Shown here piece by piece: positions 1 through 10,500 of a stretch of DNA of 64,000 nucleotides; the stretch's first letter is position 1, and each line of letters starts with the position of its first letter. The notes under the pieces were generated by a model. That model was not told the DNA's origin and did not search any database. It saw only the letters and a program-made list of their open reading frames with translations. The stretch is from an uncultured Cohaesibacter sp. Its GTDB lineage: Bacteria > Pseudomonadota > Alphaproteobacteria > Rhizobiales > Cohaesibacteraceae. The position numbers and the translations under genes are program-made. The DNA lies in contig NZ_OY762905.1 in the NCBI RefSeq assembly GCF_963666525.1, positions 2,955,501 through 3,019,500 of the forward strand, in the 5' to 3' direction.

Positions 1-1
1 C

Positions 2-2689
2 GCCGCAGGCGATCCGGTTCCCGAATTCACCCCGGCCATCTCTTCCAGCATGTGCCGCATCGCAGCCGAGTCCTCTCCGGAAGGCCTGTTCGACAGCCTC
101 TACTATGAAGAGACCGTCGCCGCTCCGTTCCGCGAAGGCGCCATCGGTGAAGCTCCGGTTCTGCCGGGCTCCGGCATGTTCATGCCTGCTGGCTCCGCTG
201 CTGCCAAGGACAAGGGCCTCTTCCGTCGCGAAGTGCCCGTGTTTGATCCGGAAAAATGCACCGGCTGCCTTGATTGCTCGATGGTCTGCCCGGATGCCGC
301 CATTCCGCCGACCGTCTTCGATATCGACGCTCTGCTGATGGCTGCTGCCAAAGACATCGAAATGCCGGAGAAACAGCGCGAAGTCATTCGCGAGTATGTC
401 CGCACCATCGGTGAGGCTATCCGCCGCAAGTTCAACGCTCTGGGCGATGCTCCGAGCTTTGCAACGCTTGTCAAGGAAGCTGTCAACGAGCTCTATGTCG
501 AGAGCGCCGTTGTCAAGGGCAATCTGGACCGCATCGCTGAGGCGGTTGCTGTTCTGCCGGTCGCCAAGACCCGTCCTTTCTTCGATGCCGTGGAGAAGGA
601 ACACACCGGTCAGGGCGGTCTGTTTGCAGTCGCTGTCGACCCGTGGAAATGCACTGGCTGTCTGGAATGCGTGGACATCTGCGGTCCGGGCGCTCTGGTG
701 GCTACCGATCAGGATGCCGGCTTGCTGCATGACCTGCAGTCCAAGTTCAACTTCCTGTCGAAAACCCCGAACACGCCAGCCCGTTTCGTTGAACCTGCCT
801 ATGAGGACAACAACGAAATCAAGCGCATGATGCTTGATCGCGCCAACTACTATTCCACCACCGGTGGTCATGGTGCTTGCCGCGGCTGTGGCGAGGTGAC
901 GGCAATCCGTCAGGTTGTTTCCGCAACCCATGCGATCCACAATCGTCGCGAAAAGGCTCACATCCGCGAGCTGGAAGAACTGATCAACGGTCTTTCCCTC
1001 AAACTCGAGGAAGTCAAGGGCGATGCAGATCGTGAAGCCCGTATTTCCGGCGCCCTCAAGACGCTCGAAAAACGCCTCTTCATGCTCGAAGGCGGCCCGA
1101 CCGGCAATGGTCAGTCTCCGTTGGTTGTTGCCAACGCGACCGGCTGTAGCTCGGTTTACGCTTCGACCTTCCCGTTCAACCCTTACAACGACCCATGGGT
1201 CAACAGCCTGTTCCACGACGGACCGGCTGTCATCAAGGGTATCTTCGAAGGCATGACCGCAAATGCTGCGGTTGACTTCAAGGCCATGCGTCTTGCCAAG
1301 CTGGAACTGGCCAACGCCTATGATCCGGCTACTGATGGGGCTTTCCTGAGCAACTTCGAATGGCACAATTTCTCTGACGCAGAACGTGACCTGCTGCCGA
1401 CCTTCATGAACATCTCCGGTGACGGTGCTGCCTATGACATCGGCTTTGGTGCCCTGTCCCGCCTCTTGGCAAGCAACACGCCAGTCAAGGTGATGGTGCT
1501 CAACTCCGGCGTTTATTCCAACACCGGTGGTCAGGCATCCACGGCATCCCTGTCCGGTCAGGACAGTGACCTTGCACGCTTTGGCAAGGCCAACCCTGGC
1601 AAGGTCGAGGACCGCAAGGAACTGGGTCTGATCGCAAGCTTCCACCCGAAAGTCTTCGTGGTGCAGAGTGCGACCTCCTTCCCGGGTCACTTCCTCAAGA
1701 ACGTGATGGCCTATCTGAAGCATTCCTCTTCGCCTGCTCTGCTTGACGTCTACACGCCATGCCAGGGTGAGCACGGGATTGCCGACGATGCTGCCCACCG
1801 CCGTTCGAAACTGGCCGTCGAAGCTCGCGTAAGCCCGCTCTTCGTCCATGATCCGAAGGCTGGCAAGACCCTTGCCGAACGCTTCAACATCGAAGGCAAC
1901 CCGGCAATCGATCAGGACTGGGCAAGCCAGACCATCTCCTACATGGAAGATGGCCAGCTCAAGCTGATGGATCTGCCACTTACCCCGGCTGACTATGCTT
2001 ACGACGAAGTGCGCTTCAAGAAGCAGTTCCGTCCGATCAAGGGTGAAGTGGACGTTGTGCCGCTGCATGAATTCATCGACATGCCGCTGGTAGAGCGTGG
2101 CCGCAAGGTTCCATTCATCCTCAAGACCAATTCCAAGCGTGAACTGGTCAAGCTGGAAGTCGGTGCCATGATCGTGCATCTGGTTGAAGAACGTCGTCAG
2201 AACTGGCGCACGCTTCAGCATCTGGCCGGTCAGACCGCTGCCAAACTCGACGCTGCACACAGCAAAGAGCTGGCCGCGATGGAGCAGAAGTACAAGGAAG
2301 CTCTGGAATCCCGCGAGCTCTCCATGGACAGCATTGCAGCCGGCATGGCTGAAATGGCCTCCATGTCCGCGTCTCCTGCCGTTCTCGGTCTGGGCGGTAC
2401 GGCCGCAGCCGCATCTGCCGGCAACGGCGCTGCAGCCGCAGCTCCGGCAGCCGGGGGCGCGAGCCTGCCGCACATCCATGATGAAGATGTAAGCCTGTGC
2501 ACCAACTGCAAGGCTTGCTATCAGGACGTTCCTGAGCTCTTCGAGTTGACCAAGGTTGTCGAAAATGGAGCGGTCATGGAAGTGGCCCATACCATTCCGG
2601 GTGCCCTGGAAGCCGTCGAAGTTACTCCGGACCTGAAGTCCCGCATCATGAAAGTGGCGGCAAAATGCAATGCGGAGATCGTACGATGA
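2..2689 (+). CDS. 2-oxoacid (pyruvate):ferredoxin oxidoreductase, C-terminal part; 5' end outside window
   Basis: Partial gene: the frame is open from the first complete codon of the window, so the Met at 50 is internal. The encoded part starts near the end of the gamma-like domain. It has a two-cluster ferredoxin domain (CTGCLDCSMVCP near residue 85 and CTGCLECVDIC near 218, separated by an unusually long helical insert). The TPP domain follows, with CRGCGE, NATGCSS and the GDGAAYDIG / NSGVYSNTGGQ motifs. After an Ala-rich linker comes a third ferredoxin-like module (CTNCKAC ... KCNAEIV). The family oxidises pyruvate or another 2-oxoacid with CoA to acyl-CoA, CO2 and reduced ferredoxin in the cytoplasm. 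The stop overlaps the next start (ATGA), so the two are translationally coupled. Substrate is inferred; other 2-oxoacids are possible. Confidence 0.9.
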   Translation, partial: AAGDPVPEFTPAISSSMCRIAAESSPEGLFDSLYYEETVAAPFREGAIGEAPVLPGSGMFMPAGSAAAKDKGLFRREVPVFDPEKCTGCLDCSMVCPDAAIPPTVFDIDALLMAAAKDIEMPEKQREVIREYVRTIGEAIRRKFNALGDAPSFATLVKEAVNELYVESAVVKGNLDRIAEAVAVLPVAKTRPFFDAVEKEHTGQGGLFAVAVDPWKCTGCLECVDICGPGALVATDQDAGLLHDLQSKFNFLSKTPNTPARFVEPAYEDNNEIKRMMLDRANYYSTTGGHGACRGCGEVTAIRQVVSATHAIHNRREKAHIRELEELINGLSLKLEEVKGDADREARISGALKTLEKRLFMLEGGPTGNGQSPLVVANATGCSSVYASTFPFNPYNDPWVNSLFHDGPAVIKGIFEGMTANAAVDFKAMRLAKLELANAYDPATDGAFLSNFEWHNFSDAERDLLPTFMNISGDGAAYDIGFGALSRLLASNTPVKVMVLNSGVYSNTGGQASTASLSGQDSDLARFGKANPGKVEDRKELGLIASFHPKVFVVQSATSFPGHFLKNVMAYLKHSSSPALLDVYTPCQGEHGIADDAAHRRSKLAVEARVSPLFVHDPKAGKTLAERFNIEGNPAIDQDWASQTISYMEDGQLKLMDLPLTPADYAYDEVRFKKQFRPIKGEVDVVPLHEFIDMPLVERGRKVPFILKTNSKRELVKLEVGAMIVHLVEERRQNWRTLQHLAGQTAAKLDAAHSKELAAMEQKYKEALESRELSMDSIAAGMAEMASMSASPAVLGLGGTAAAASAGNGAAAAAPAAGGASLPHIHDEDVSLCTNCKACYQDVPELFELTKVVENGAVMEVAHTIPGALEAVEVTPDLKSRIMKVAAKCNAEIVR

Positions 2690-5451
2690 CAGTTGACACC
2701 GCAGTCACTCAGGGCGCGCTGTTTGATCATCAAATGGACGTTCTGAAGAAACATCTCGCAGCGGACCCCAGGTCCCTGCGGAATGTCTTCATCGCGGATG
2801 GAGCCCAGGCCATGGCCTGGGAATTCCAGCAGGACGAACTGAGCGAGAAATTCATCAAGACGCTCTGGGGCCTTCTGCTGAAGAACGACGACATGAGCAC
2901 CCTGATCCAGCGTTTCCTGTGGAGCCTGCCGCTTCGCTTCAAGCGCAAGTTCATCAAGGCGCTCGATGCCCACATGTCCGACCGCTACCCGATGTTCAAG
3001 GGGCTGTCCGAAGGCTGGCCTGAAGACAGCTATATTCCGCCATACATCCGCACGCCGGAAGAGCGGTCTGCCGACTTTGAACTGGTCAACCAAGGCTACC
3101 TTGGCTATCAGACGCTCGGCTTCTCCCTGCGTGAGGTCGAACTGATCGTCTGGCTCGAAGTGCTGCGCGACAAGCAGTGCGAAGACAGGCCTTGCGAGCT
3201 GGGGCACATCATCCAGCGCACCAAGGAAGAGGAAGCCAAGAAGATTGGTGGCTGCCCGGTCAAGATCCACATTCCGGAAATGATCGACCTGCTCGCCAAG
3301 GGCAAGATCCGCAAGGCGCTGGAACTGATCGAAAGCTGCAACCCGCTGCCGAACGTTACAGGCCGCGTCTGCCCGCAGGAACATCAGTGCCAGGGCGTGT
3401 GCAAGCACACCAACCGCCCGATCGAGATCGGCCAGTTGGAATGGTTCCTGCCGGAACACGAAAAGGCAGCCAATCCGGATCAGCTTTCCCGTTTCGCTGG
3501 CATCGTAAGCCCATGGCAGAAGGCCGAAAAGCCACCCATCGCGGTGGTCGGCTCCGGTCCTTCCGGCCTCATCAACGCCTATCTTCTGGCTGTTGAGGGC
3601 TTCCCGGTAACGGTCTTCGAAGCCTTCCACGAACTGGGCGGCGTGCTGCGCTACGGTATTCCTGAATTCCGTCTGCCAAACACGCTGATCGATGACGTGG
3701 TTGCCAAGATCGATGCTCTGGGCGGCCGGTTCGTCAAGAACTTCGTGGTCGGCAAGTCCGCAACCCTTGAAGATCTCAAAGCTGCTGGCTTCTGGAAGAT
3801 CTTCGTCGGTTCCGGTGCTGGCCTGCCAACCTTCATGAATGTTCCGGGCGAGGAATTGCTCGGCGTCATGTCGGCCAACGAGTTCCTGACCCGCGTCAAC
3901 CTGATGCGTGGCCGTGATCCGGCCTATGAAACGCCGCTTCCGGACGTCAAGGACAAGAATATCCTCGTGATTGGTGGTGGTAACACCGCGATGGACGCAG
4001 CCCGCACGGCAAAACGCCTCGGCGGCAACGTGACCATCGTCTATCGCCGCACCCAGTCCGAAATGCCTGCCCGTGTCGAAGAGCTCGAGCATGCACTGGA
4101 AGAGGGTATCCATCTGGCAGAGCTGCGCGGACCGAAAGAGTTCGTCGGCGATCACCACACCCACTTCGTCACCCACGCTGTCGTGGATGTGAACGAGCTG
4201 GGTGAGCCGGATGCCTCCGGTCGCCGTCGTCCACGCCCGACCGGTGAAGTCATCAATATGCCGGCCGATCTGGTCATCATGGCCCTTGGCAACAAGTCCA
4301 ACCCGATCATCCCGTCCTCCGAGCCGAAGCTCGAGGTCTCCAAATGGGGCACGATCAACGTTGGCAAGGACAGCCAGGAAACCTCCATTGATGGCATCTA
4401 CACCGGTGGTGACGCTGCCCGCGGTGGCTCCACGGCCATTCTTGCTGCCGGTGACGGTCAGGCAGCTGCCAGACAGATCCTCGGATCCATCGATCTGGCT
4501 TCTGACAACATCGCCGACATGGTCAAGAGAGCGGATCACTTCACCAGCCTCGGGTTGGCCGAACACACCGTTCTCAAGCACACCGACCTGGCCGCAGGCA
4601 TTGTCGAGATGACAATCCGTGCACCGGTCATTGCCCATTCGGCCCGGGCCGGTCAGTTCGTTCGCGTTCTGGCAACCCAGGATGGCGAGCTCATTCCGCT
4701 GACCCTTGCAGACTGGAACCGTGAAAACGGCACCATCGATCTGGTCATTCAGGGCATGGGTACCTCGACCAAACTGATGAACAAGATGAAGGAAGGCGAT
4801 TTCTTCGCCGGTATCGCAGGCCCGCTCGGAGAACCGAGCGATGTCAAGAAGTTCGATCCGGAGACAGAAACGGTGGTCTTCACGGCCGGTGGCGTGGGTC
4901 TGCCGGCAATCTATCCGATTGCCAAGACCCATCTGGAAACCGGCAACCATGTCACCATGATCATCGGCTTCCGCTCGGCAGACCATCTGTTCTGGACGGG
5001 CGAAGACGAACGCATGGGGCTTCTGAAGGCCAAATACGGCGACATGCTGGACGTCATCTATTGTTCCAACGATGGCACCTTCGGTATCAAGGGCTTTGTC
5101 ACCAACCCGCTCGAAGACATGCTCAAGGATGGCAAGTCTTCCAAGGGGCGCAAGATCGCGGAGGTCGTCTCAGTCGGTCCTCCGATGATGATGCGCGCCG
5201 TCAGCGATCTGACCAAGCCTTATGAAGTACCGACTGTGGTCAGCCTCAACTCCATCATGGTGGACGCGACCGGCATGTGCGGGGCCTGCATGGTGCCTGT
5301 GCTCAAGGACGGCAAGACCCTGCGTCAGCACGCCTGTATCGATGGGCCGGAGTTTAACGCCCACTCCGTCGAATGGGACAAGTTCCTGCCGCGCTTTGGC
5401 CAGTTCAAGGCACAGGAAGTGCGCAGCATGGAAAAGCACAAGCTCAACTGA
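2686..5451 (+). CDS. Fused NfnAB-like ferredoxin/NAD(P)H flavin oxidoreductase
   Basis: About 921 residues. The start is the ATG of the ATGA overlap with the upstream oxidoreductase; an in-frame ATG at 2665 lies inside that gene and is not needed. A ~190-residue N-terminal region of unknown type precedes a glutamate-synthase small-subunit-like part. That part has Cys-rich cluster ligands (CNPLPNVTGRVCP, CQGVC), an FAD site (VVGSGPSG) and an NAD(P) site (VIGGGNTAMDAA). The C-terminal ~280 residues resemble ferredoxin-NADP reductase/SudB-NfnA: a flavin domain (GQFVRV, GPLGEPS), then a Cys-rich 2Fe-2S-type segment (MCGACMV...HACIDGPEF). In Nfn enzymes these are two subunits; here they are one chain. 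Likely role: exchanging electrons between reduced ferredoxin made by the neighbour and NAD(P)H. Bifurcation is inferred. Confidence 0.85.
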   Translation: MTVDTAVTQGALFDHQMDVLKKHLAADPRSLRNVFIADGAQAMAWEFQQDELSEKFIKTLWGLLLKNDDMSTLIQRFLWSLPLRFKRKFIKALDAHMSDRYPMFKGLSEGWPEDSYIPPYIRTPEERSADFELVNQGYLGYQTLGFSLREVELIVWLEVLRDKQCEDRPCELGHIIQRTKEEEAKKIGGCPVKIHIPEMIDLLAKGKIRKALELIESCNPLPNVTGRVCPQEHQCQGVCKHTNRPIEIGQLEWFLPEHEKAANPDQLSRFAGIVSPWQKAEKPPIAVVGSGPSGLINAYLLAVEGFPVTVFEAFHELGGVLRYGIPEFRLPNTLIDDVVAKIDALGGRFVKNFVVGKSATLEDLKAAGFWKIFVGSGAGLPTFMNVPGEELLGVMSANEFLTRVNLMRGRDPAYETPLPDVKDKNILVIGGGNTAMDAARTAKRLGGNVTIVYRRTQSEMPARVEELEHALEEGIHLAELRGPKEFVGDHHTHFVTHAVVDVNELGEPDASGRRRPRPTGEVINMPADLVIMALGNKSNPIIPSSEPKLEVSKWGTINVGKDSQETSIDGIYTGGDAARGGSTAILAAGDGQAAARQILGSIDLASDNIADMVKRADHFTSLGLAEHTVLKHTDLAAGIVEMTIRAPVIAHSARAGQFVRVLATQDGELIPLTLADWNRENGTIDLVIQGMGTSTKLMNKMKEGDFFAGIAGPLGEPSDVKKFDPETETVVFTAGGVGLPAIYPIAKTHLETGNHVTMIIGFRSADHLFWTGEDERMGLLKAKYGDMLDVIYCSNDGTFGIKGFVTNPLEDMLKDGKSSKGRKIAEVVSVGPPMMMRAVSDLTKPYEVPTVVSLNSIMVDATGMCGACMVPVLKDGKTLRQHACIDGPEFNAHSVEWDKFLPRFGQFKAQEVRSMEKHKLN

Positions 5452-5476
5452 GCCCGTCTGCTTCCATGAAACAATC

Positions 5477-5506
5477 AGCCTCCGGAGGAAACTCCGGGGG
5501 CTTTTT
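5477..5506 (+). terminator. Intrinsic terminator of the oxidoreductase operon
   Basis: Stem AGCCTCCGGA / TCCGGGGGCT (one G:U pair), six-base loop, then five T. It lies 25 bp after the stop of the NfnAB-like gene. Confidence 0.85.
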
Positions 5507-5665
5507 CATGCTCCGCTCCCGAACCAATGCTGGATGGGATGGCTTTTTGCGACTGCAACAGGGTCAAAAGGCTCCGAATGTGTCTGCCCAGACAGCTGGT
5601 GACATTCGGTTACACGATATCTGTGGGTAAAAATACCGAGGCGTGGCTCCGATTCAGGTCCGAAT

Positions 5666-6175
5666 TCAGTTTGATCCGCCGGCGATTTCCTGTTCGACCA
5701 CCCCGACAATTCCCTTGAGGCGCTCGGCAAAGCGTTGGCAATCTTCCGCATTCTCAAAGCCGTTCTGCAGCAGTTTTTCAGAGCGGGTGGCGATTTTCGG
5801 CATCAGCACAGCAAGCATCTCACGGCCCTTGTCCGTCAGCAAAATGGGCTTCTTGCGAGCGTCGCCCTCTGATGTTGGACGTGCGACAAGTTTTTGGGAT
5901 TCAAGGGATTTTAGAACTTTCGTCAATCCGCCAGACGAAATCAGCATGGCGCCGTAGAGCTCGGTCGGCGTCAGTGCCGCACCCGGTGGCTGCGACCGCA
6001 ATGCGGCTAGTGCATCGAACTCGGCATAGGTCAGGCCGCTTTGCCTGAGCAGCACTTTTATGTCATCCTGCAAGAGCGAGAACAATCTTTGCAGCAGTGC
6101 TGCGCTTTGCAGATAAGGTGTTACGGCTTCGGGCCAGTTGGCTGAGACGTGATCGCTTCGCTCTTCCACATTCAT
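5666..6175 (-). CDS. MarR-family transcriptional regulator
   Basis: 169 residues. A MarR winged-helix protein: central helix-turn-helix (LTPTELYGAMLISSGGLTKV, residues ~85-105) followed by the wing with basic residues (RPTSEGDARKKPILLTDKG) and C-terminal dimerisation helices. Divergently transcribed from the RND efflux pair. An inverted repeat 15 bp before its start codon probably serves as operator for it and for the pump, as is usual for MarR-controlled efflux systems. The ligand is unknown. Confidence 0.9.
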   Translation of the reverse strand: MNVEERSDHVSANWPEAVTPYLQSAALLQRLFSLLQDDIKVLLRQSGLTYAEFDALAALRSQPPGAALTPTELYGAMLISSGGLTKVLKSLESQKLVARPTSEGDARKKPILLTDKGREMLAVLMPKIATRSEKLLQNGFENAEDCQRFAERLKGIVGVVEQEIAGGSN

Positions 6176-6189
6176 GACAGAATCCCTAT

Positions 6190-6209
6190 TTATCTTCCAA
6201 GAAAGATAA
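6190..6209. promoter_or_regulatory. Palindromic operator between marR-type gene and RND pump
   Basis: Perfect inverted repeat TTATCTT-N6-AAGATAA in the divergent intergenic region, 15 bp before the MarR start codon. Size and symmetry fit a MarR dimer site; binding is inferred. Confidence 0.6.
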
Positions 6210-6321
6210 TTTCTATACTAATCCTGATATCGGAAAGAATGAAATAATAAAAAATTTCGCAACGAAGATCGCTTTCGAAACTCAGGAACCAGACCTAGAT
6301 CGCAACCGAGAAAAGAAAATC

Positions 6322-7578
6322 ATGTTTTGCTCCCCCATTCGCTTGTCCCGCAAGTTCATGCTGACACCGTTCGTGGCCCTGGTCTTCGGCCTGATGGCTT
6401 CGGACCTCGTTTTCGCGCAGCCCGCACCCGGCGGTGCCATGGGCGCACAACAGCAAGGCCCGCTAACAGTCGGCGCAATCACACTGAAGGACGCCGACGT
6501 TCCCTTTCAGGTGACCCTGCCGGGCCGGGCCGTGGCCTTTGAACAGGTCGATATCAGACCCAGGGTCAACGGGGTCATCGCCGAGATCGCCTATACACCG
6601 GGGCGCCCGGTCGCTGTCGGGGATCTGCTGTTCCGCATAGACAACGAAACCTACGAGGCATCGGTGCAGTCCGCCGAAGCGGACGTTGCCAGCGCTCAGG
6701 CGACGCTGGAGGGGGCACAGATCACACTGGATCGTTACCGCAAGATCGAGGGCACCGGCATTTCAACCGCCGATGTCAAGGATGCCGAGGTCACTCTGCA
6801 CAAGGCGGAAGCCGCTCTGAAAACGGCTAATGCTGCCCTGCGCACGGCCAATCTCAGCCTCGACTGGACCGAGATCCGCAGTCCCATCTCCGGCATCCCT
6901 GAAGTGGCCGATGTTTCGGTCGGCTCGATCGTGACGTCGAACCAGACGACAGCGCTGACCACGGTAACGCGCCTCGATCCGATCTATGTCGACGTGCAGG
7001 AATCCAGCGTGCGGATGCTTGCCATCCGCAATCTGGTGGAAAGCGGGCAGTTGACGCGTGCTGACAAACTGAGCCTCAAGCTGCAGCTTGAAAATGGTGA
7101 GACCCTCGATGGAGAGGGGGTTCTTCGCTCGCCGGGAACATCGGTCTCTACGACGACAGGAACCGTTGCCCTGCGCATGGAATTCGAAAACCCCAAGCGT
7201 ATGGTCATCCCTGGCCAGTTTCTGCGCGTTGATGCGACTCTCGGCACTTCCAAGGCCATTCTCGTGCCACAGGGCGCAACCCAACGTGGCAGTGATGGCA
7301 ATCTGACGGCCTATGTGGCTGTGGACGGCAAGGTGGCCATTGCCACGCTTGAAGAGATCGGATCCTACGACAACAACTGGATCGTCACCGGCGGTGTGAA
7401 GGCGGGTGACCAGATCCTTGTCGACAACATCCGCAACCTGAGCGAAGGGGCAGAGATCAAGGTCGTCCCGGTGGAATATGTCGACGGAATCATCAAGCAA
7501 GTCGAGGCCTCCGCCTCAACTGATGCTGCCAAGACTCCTGCTTCTGATGAGGCTGCTGCCCAGCCTGCGAAGGAGTAG
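6322..7578 (+). CDS. RND efflux periplasmic adaptor (membrane fusion protein)
   Basis: 418 residues, HlyD/AcrA family. The N-terminus has a hydrophobic signal segment (PFVALVFGLMASDLVFAQ) with no lipobox cysteine, so it is probably a soluble or N-anchored periplasmic protein. Barrel-sandwich halves (VDIRPRVNGVIAEI and DWTEIRSPISGIPEV) flank an alpha-hairpin at residues ~110-175, followed by beta-barrel and membrane-proximal domains. The C-terminal tail is Ala/Pro/Glu-rich. It links the pump encoded 5 bp downstream to an outer-membrane TolC-type channel that is not encoded in the window. The start at 6322 places a normal signal peptide at the N-terminus; no strong ribosome-binding site is visible. 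Confidence 0.92.
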   Translation: MFCSPIRLSRKFMLTPFVALVFGLMASDLVFAQPAPGGAMGAQQQGPLTVGAITLKDADVPFQVTLPGRAVAFEQVDIRPRVNGVIAEIAYTPGRPVAVGDLLFRIDNETYEASVQSAEADVASAQATLEGAQITLDRYRKIEGTGISTADVKDAEVTLHKAEAALKTANAALRTANLSLDWTEIRSPISGIPEVADVSVGSIVTSNQTTALTTVTRLDPIYVDVQESSVRMLAIRNLVESGQLTRADKLSLKLQLENGETLDGEGVLRSPGTSVSTTTGTVALRMEFENPKRMVIPGQFLRVDATLGTSKAILVPQGATQRGSDGNLTAYVAVDGKVAIATLEEIGSYDNNWIVTGGVKAGDQILVDNIRNLSEGAEIKVVPVEYVDGIIKQVEASASTDAAKTPASDEAAAQPAKE

Positions 7579-7583
7579 ACATA

Positions 7584-10500
7584 ATGGGATCCTTTTTCAT
7601 TGACCGCCCGGTCTTTGCCTGGGTGCTTGCCATTGTCACGATGCTGGCGGGTGCATGGTCCATCACCAGCCTGCCCGTTGCGCAATATCCTGACATCGCG
7701 CCGACGACCATTCGTGTATCAGCGACCTACAAGGGGGCAACCGCCGAAGCGGTCGAGAACTCCGTCACCAAAGTCATCGAGGACAGTCTGACCGATGTCG
7801 ACGGCGTTCTCTATACCATTTCAAGCTCCAGCGCTGGCCGCTCGTCGCTCGAGCTGGTCTTTGACGGAGCCGTTGATCCGGTTACCGCGCAGAATGACGT
7901 TCAGACCAAGATCGGCCAGATCGAAAGCCAGTTGCCGGATGCGGTGCAGGATGCCGGTATAACGCTGCGGCGGTCGAACGACTCCATCCTGCTGGTCGGC
8001 GCTCTGGTTTCGACGGACGGCAAGCATTCCAGCCTGGAACTTGGCAACCTTCTGGAAGAGGTCGTGGAAGGCCCCATCCAGCGAACGGATGGTGTCGGCG
8101 GCATCAACGCCTTCGGGTCCGGCTATGCCATGCGCATCTGGCTCGATCCTATGTCGCTCAACCGCTACCAGCTGACCCCCAGTGATGTGGTCTCGGCAGT
8201 GGAAGCGCAGAACACCACCGTTTCGGTCGGCTCCCTCGGCAGCCAGCCCACGGTTGACGGCCAGCAGTTCACCGCAACGCTGACCGCCCAGAGCCAGCTC
8301 ACCACGGTTGACGAGTTCAAGCAGATCCTGCTGAAGACCAATGATGACGGCGGTTCGGTCTTCCTGGGCGATGTTGCCAAGGTGGAAATCGGCCAGGAGG
8401 ACTACGGCTCCAACTCTCTGTTCAAGGGCCAGAATGCGGCCGGTTTCGGCATCAACCTTGCCACCGGCGCCAATGCTGTCGATACCTCGGCGGCGGTTCG
8501 CGCCACCATGGACAAGCTGAAAGGCTCGCTGCCGGAAGGAGTCGAGGTGCAATACTCCTATGACACCTCGCCGTTTGTGGAGCTGTCGATCAACAAGGTC
8601 TATCACACACTCGGCGAGGCCGTCGTGCTGGTGGTTCTGGTGCTGCTCATCTTCCTTCAGTCTTTCCGTGCAACCTTTATTCCGCTGATTGCGGTGCCCG
8701 TCGTGCTGTTGGGAACCCTCGCGGTGCTGGCGGTCACCGGATTCACGATCAACACCCTGACAATGTTTGCCATGGTGCTTGCCATCGGTCTTCTGGTGGA
8801 CGACGCGATCGTGGTGGTCGAGAACGTCGACCGACTGATGCATGACGAAGGCATCGGACCCATGGAGGCCACTCGCCGCAGCATGGGGCAGATCACCAGT
8901 GCGCTGATCGGGATCGTGGTGGTGCTGTCAGCCGTTTTTCTGCCGATGGCATTCTTTGGTGGTTCGACAGGCGTAATCTACCGCCAGTTCTCGATCACGA
9001 TGATCGCGGCAATGGTGCTTTCGCTGTTCGTGGCGCTGACCCTGTCGCCAGCCCTTTGTGCCCGCTTCCTGCGCAAGCAGACTCCGGGCAAGGAAATCGC
9101 TCCGGCGCGCTGGTTCAACCAGACCTTTGACGCGTTCTCCCGTTCCTACGGCTCGGTGGTCCGCTTCATTCTCAAAGCCCCGGTCACGATGATGCTGGTG
9201 CTGGTGCTTGTCGTGGGGGGCGCATGGCTGGTCTACGAGCGGATGAATTCCTCCTTTCTGCCAACGGAAGATCAGGGCATGCTGATGAGTATGATCAAGC
9301 TGCCCGAGGGATCGACCTACAAACAGACCAGGGAAGTGGTTCTGCAGGTGGATTCCTACTTGCAGAGCGCCGAAGGGGAAGCGATTGACGCCACGTTCGC
9401 CGCCCTTGGTTTCAGTTTCGGTGGCACCGGCTCCAACCAGGCGATGATGTTCATCAAACTCAAGGATTTCGATCAGCGCGAGGACAGCTCGCTGGACGCC
9501 AGCGCAGTAGCGCTGCGCATCAACCAGCACTTTGCTACCAACCGGCAGGCCCAGATCTATGTCATGCAGCCACCGGCAATCATGGGGCTTGGCAACTCGG
9601 GCGGGTTCTCGATGTATCTGGTCTCGCGCAGCGGGGCAAGCCATGACGAGCTTTCCCAGGCCGCCGAGCAGCTGGTTGCTCTGGCCCAGAAGGACAGCCG
9701 CGTGCAGAACATCCGCTCCTCCAACAACGAGGACGAGAGTGCCCTGCGCATCCTGATCGACCAGCAGAAAGCCGAGAGCTTCGGGGTCTCCCTCAGTTCT
9801 GTCAACTCGATGCTGTCGGTGATCTTCTCGGGCAAGGATGTCAATGACTTCGACCTCAACGGCAACCTGCGCCCGGTTATCGTGCAGGGCGCTGCGGACT
9901 ATCGCATGCAGCCCGAGGATATCGGCAAGTGGTACATCAGCAACAGCTCCGGTGACATGGTGCCGTTCAGTGCCTTCATCACCACCAAATGGGAGCCGGT
10001 AGCCCCGAGCCTTGCGCGCTATGATGGCTCGTCCGCGATCCAGATTGACGGGTCCGCCGGGCCGGATACCAGCTCGGGTCAGGCCATGACGGCGATGGAA
10101 GAACTGGCCGCCCAGCTGCCCGGCGGCTATGGCGTGGAATGGACGGGCCTGAGCTATCAGGAACGCCAGTCTGGCCAGCAGGCCCCGATGCTCTATGCAC
10201 TGTCCTTCCTGATCGTCTTTCTGGCACTGGCCGCGCTCTATGAGAGCTGGTCCATTCCCATCTCGGTGATGCTGGTGGTTCCGGTGGGTGTCTTTGGTGC
10301 CCTGCTTGCCGCCTGGCTGTTTGGTCAGTCCAACGACGTCTATTTCAAGGTTGGCATTCTGACAACAATCGGTCTGGCAGCCCGTAATGCCATTCTCATC
10401 GTCGAGTTTGCCGAGACGCTCTACAAGCAGGGTCATGATCTGGTGGAAGCTGCCGTCGAGTCCGCTTTGCAGCGGTTGCGCCCGATCATGATGACGGCAC

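Noticed and set aside
2521..4986. 821-codon open frame on the minus strand
   Set aside because: Antisense to the NfnAB-like gene; arises from GC-biased third positions and shows no domain.
8928..10436. 502-codon open frame on the minus strand
   Set aside because: Antisense to the RND pump; Arg/His/Gly-rich composition of a shadow frame.
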